From: an uncultured Pelagibacteraceae bacterium
GTDB lineage: Bacteria; Pseudomonadota; Alphaproteobacteria; Pelagibacterales; Pelagibacteraceae
Assembly: GCA_902597215.1 (NCBI GenBank)
Contig: CACJWU010000007.1
Location: 1 to 33,274 of the forward strand
DNA: 33,274 nucleotides
Direction of reading: 5' to 3'
The notes below the pieces were generated by a model. The model worked only from the letters and a program-made list of their open reading frames with translations, made no database searches and was not told the origin of the DNA. The position numbers and the translations under genes were made by a program. Shown here one piece after another: positions 30,696-33,274 of the stretch (position 1 is the stretch's first letter; each line of letters opens with the position of its first letter).

Positions 30696-32795
30696 TTATT
30701 TAGTATTCGAAATTTTAAAGAAAAGCCCATAATTGGGGTTATCTCTAAATAAATCGTAATGACTATCAATATTTATATAGAGATTATCCAATTCTCTGTT
30801 GTGAGATAATTTTGCAGAAGTATCTTGTAATGACATAGAATAAAGTGATGTTCTGGAACTTTTATAATCAAAAGCAATAATCAAATTATCAGTCTTATTA
30901 CTTTTGGCTTGATCCCTTGTATATTTAGTCATTAAAGTTAATCCATTTTCTGAAATAAAATCAAAGCCAATAGAGCTGTTAAAATTATGAGTGGAATTAC
31001 TTATATCTTCTAAAACGTAACTAGTACCATCTGAGTCATATGAAAATTTTTGCTTAGATGATGGACTCATATCAGCATGATATTCAAAATCGAAAAAAGG
31101 AACTACAGTTCCTATATCTAAATCATAAGTATTGTCTATACTTGATCCTATAGCAGTAGTGAAATTTCCAATGTATTGATCTTTAAATTTCAAATTTAAT
31201 CCAGCTGCACCGGTTTCTGTATATTTACCAAAGTGAGTTAATCCATAATTGACTTTTAATTTCGGTGTAAAATTCAATCTATTTTTTGAGAGAGTATCTC
31301 TTAAACTTAAGGATCCATATAATTGCTCACCTGATCTTTCACCATTAGTAGATGCGGAACCACTGTTATTAATTAAATCAGAGTTAATAAAACTTAAACC
31401 TAATAAGTGATCAAGAAATCTGTCCTCACCTTTGGGTCTAGTTTCATAAAAAGTTAAACTAAATGAACTCATGTCTAGAGCACTTCCAAGATCACCTACA
31501 TCAATATCATCACTGCCAAATCTTAATGCAATACCCCTCATCAAGTTATTTTCACTTTTTTTATCTACTCCAAATGTAATTGCTGAAGAACTTATATCTT
31601 TTGAAGATGAGATGGATGTGTCTCCTGTTGAACCAATACTAATTGTGCCTTCACTCCAGAAAGACCAACCAAAATTTTGTGCACTTTGTTCATTGTTATC
31701 ACTTGATAAATAAAGAGGTATCAAACTGTTTGATAAGGCATTAAATATTTCATTATTAAATTTAAGTTTTAAATTTTGGTTAGTTAAATTTATTCTTCCA
31801 CTATTTCGTCTTAACCATTCCATACGATTTAAAACTGGATAAGTAGTATGTTGTATCAGTTTCTTTGATGCCTCTGACTGAGATTCTATTGAAGCAACAT
31901 CATCTTTATTTGCTGTTGGATCGATGCATTTGATGACACCAAAACCACAAGTTAAATCATATTCAGAAACATCTCTATTATCTTCATGATTTTTTGAATC
32001 TAAAATAAATAATTTAAGACCATCAGCGCTAAACGCAATTCCTGAAGGTTCATCAATTTCGTCTGAGAGGTCGTAATTCCCACTTTCAAGTTTCACATTA
32101 GATAAATCAAAGGGCGTGCTTAGTGTGAATTCTTTAATTTTTTTGTTACCTTTTCCTGTAACGTACATTTTAGATCCATCAGAGCTAAATGCAAATCCTT
32201 GTGGATTCTTATTAATTGTAACTAAAGTTTTGCTGCTTGTTCCAGTATATTCTTTTTGAAGAACTGCGTTTGAAAGATCAAAGGGACTTCCCAATGAATA
32301 TTGTTTAATCGAGTCATCACCCGTTTTATCATAAATAAAAAGTTTTGTTCCATTTGTATTAAATGCGATAGCTACAAATTCCAAACCGTCCCCATTAAAA
32401 TATGTATTTTGATGAACGCTGGTTGAAACATCATAGGCAGTTGATAAATTATACACATTTATTTCTTCATCACCTGCTCCAGCAAGAAATAATTTTGTAC
32501 CATCAGAATTAAATTTTATATCTGTTGCATCATCGTCTTCCGAACTATGATTATATTCATTAGAACTTATGGTAGCAGTTGAAATATCAAAAGCTGTAGA
32601 TAAATCAAATTCAAAAATCCTTTCTTGAGTTTTTCCAACAATAAACATTTTAGTTCCATCTGGTTTAAATGTTATTCCATGTGCAAGTCTTTGCGTAACA
32701 CCTTTGCTGTCAACATATCCACTCACAGCTCCAAAAGCATTAACATTCAATGAAAGAAAAATGATTATGAAAGTTATTTTTTTTATAAGTTTCAT
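30696..32795 (-). CDS. Autotransporter-like outer-membrane protein: signal peptide, propeller-like repeat passenger, C-terminal beta-barrel
   Basis: Signal peptide MKLIKKITFIIIFLSLNVNAFGA; five imperfect repeats of the form FxxDGTKMFIxGKxxxxIxEFxLSTxFDxS; C-terminal about 320 aa of alternating amphipathic strands starting GWSFWSEGTISIGSTGDTSISSSKDISSSAITFGVDKK. Confidence 0.85.
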   Translation of the reverse strand: MKLIKKITFIIIFLSLNVNAFGAVSGYVDSKGVTQRLAHGITFKPDGTKMFIVGKTQERIFEFDLSTAFDISTATISSNEYNHSSEDDDATDIKFNSDGTKLFLAGAGDEEINVYNLSTAYDVSTSVHQNTYFNGDGLEFVAIAFNTNGTKLFIYDKTGDDSIKQYSLGSPFDLSNAVLQKEYTGTSSKTLVTINKNPQGFAFSSDGSKMYVTGKGNKKIKEFTLSTPFDLSNVKLESGNYDLSDEIDEPSGIAFSADGLKLFILDSKNHEDNRDVSEYDLTCGFGVIKCIDPTANKDDVASIESQSEASKKLIQHTTYPVLNRMEWLRRNSGRINLTNQNLKLKFNNEIFNALSNSLIPLYLSSDNNEQSAQNFGWSFWSEGTISIGSTGDTSISSSKDISSSAITFGVDKKSENNLMRGIALRFGSDDIDVGDLGSALDMSSFSLTFYETRPKGEDRFLDHLLGLSFINSDLINNSGSASTNGERSGEQLYGSLSLRDTLSKNRLNFTPKLKVNYGLTHFGKYTETGAAGLNLKFKDQYIGNFTTAIGSSIDNTYDLDIGTVVPFFDFEYHADMSPSSKQKFSYDSDGTSYVLEDISNSTHNFNSSIGFDFISENGLTLMTKYTRDQAKSNKTDNLIIAFDYKSSRTSLYSMSLQDTSAKLSHNRELDNLYINIDSHYDLFRDNPNYGLFFKISNTK
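31935..32690 (-). repeat. five tandem imperfect about 50-aa propeller-blade-like protein repeats
   Basis: Repeats at residues about 36-287: ITFKPDGTKMFIVG..IFEFDLSTAFDIS; IKFNSDGTKLFLAG..INVYNLSTAYDVS; IAFNTNGTKLFIYD..IKQYSLGSPFDLS; FAFSSDGSKMYVTG..IKEFTLSTPFDLS; IAFSADGLKLFILD..VSEYDLTCGFG. Confidence 0.85.
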
Positions 32796-32822
32796 TTATA
32801 GTTTATATTTTTTTTTGGCGGA

Positions 32823-33274
32823 CTATATCAACTTATCTTTTAGATCAAAAGCAATCATTAGCTCATTCCATTCTCGCTTAGATAATCCTGATTTTACAGC
32901 ATCAATTTCTTCCCCACCAATCAATTTTTGAATTATCTTTTTGCCTTTTGAGGACACTTCAGTTCCACCCACTCTATAATCCATGAATGCATCATATGTA
33001 ATTGGGACCCATTTTTTTACTGTATCAAGCATAGCATCTGCATAAGCTCTTATTTCATATTGTGCATGGTGGTCAGCTCTTAATCTTAAAAAATTCATTA
33101 AATTTAAAAGATCTGTTTTCCAGTACCACTGAGTATAAGTGTTTAGAGTTAAATTCATTCTTGCTAGCTCTCTTGCTAAACCAACTTGTTTTTCATCAAT
33201 AACTGAACCATCGTATCTTTCATTAAGCATCGTTTCATAATTATCATATGTTTGCTCTGCATCTTTTTTTAACA
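32823..33274 (-). CDS. thyX: Flavin-dependent thymidylate synthase ThyX, partial (N-terminus off right edge)
   Basis: LARELARMNLTLNTYTQWYWKTDLLNLMNFLRLRADHHAQYEIRAYADAM; frame stays open upstream of 33230 to the window end (LKKDAEQTYDNYET). Confidence 0.93.
   Translation of the reverse strand, partial: LKKDAEQTYDNYETMLNERYDGSVIDEKQVGLARELARMNLTLNTYTQWYWKTDLLNLMNFLRLRADHHAQYEIRAYADAMLDTVKKWVPITYDAFMDYRVGGTEVSSKGKKIIQKLIGGEEIDAVKSGLSKREWNELMIAFDLKDKLI

Overview
AT-rich, very compact bacterial window, most consistent with a SAR11/Pelagibacterales-type alphaproteobacterium (inferred from composition, tiny intergenic gaps and gene content; not tested phylogenetically). Nearly all genes are on the minus strand; the only convincing plus-strand gene is mrp/apbC. 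In plus coordinates the minus-strand blocks are: (i) a type IV pilus accessory locus: a very large pilY1-like gene running off the left edge (absent from the ORF track because it is truncated), a small secreted unknown, pilX/pilW/pilV/fimT-like minor pilins and pilT; (ii) two small unknowns, msrB, an HDAC-like deacetylase, a D-2-hydroxyacid dehydrogenase, an EamA transporter and a DadA-like D-amino-acid oxidoreductase; (iii) the rod-shape cluster rodA-mrdA-mreD-mreC-mreB abutting leuA; (iv) ilvC, ilvH/N and ilvB; (v) miaA, degP-like, DUF2065, hflC and hflK; (vi) an autotransporter with a beta-propeller-like repeat passenger, and thyX truncated at the right edge. Most of this is ordinary core genome. 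I found no CRISPR array, tRNA/rRNA, mobile element or defence island. The best candidates for something new are architectural: a PilY1 whose VWA domain appears split by a ~350-aa propeller-like insertion plus a Cys cluster, an MreC with a C-terminal coiled coil and Cys-pair tail, the deacetylase/dehydrogenase/exporter/D-amino-acid oxidase gene set next to the cell-wall elongation genes, and unknown small proteins embedded in the pilus locus.
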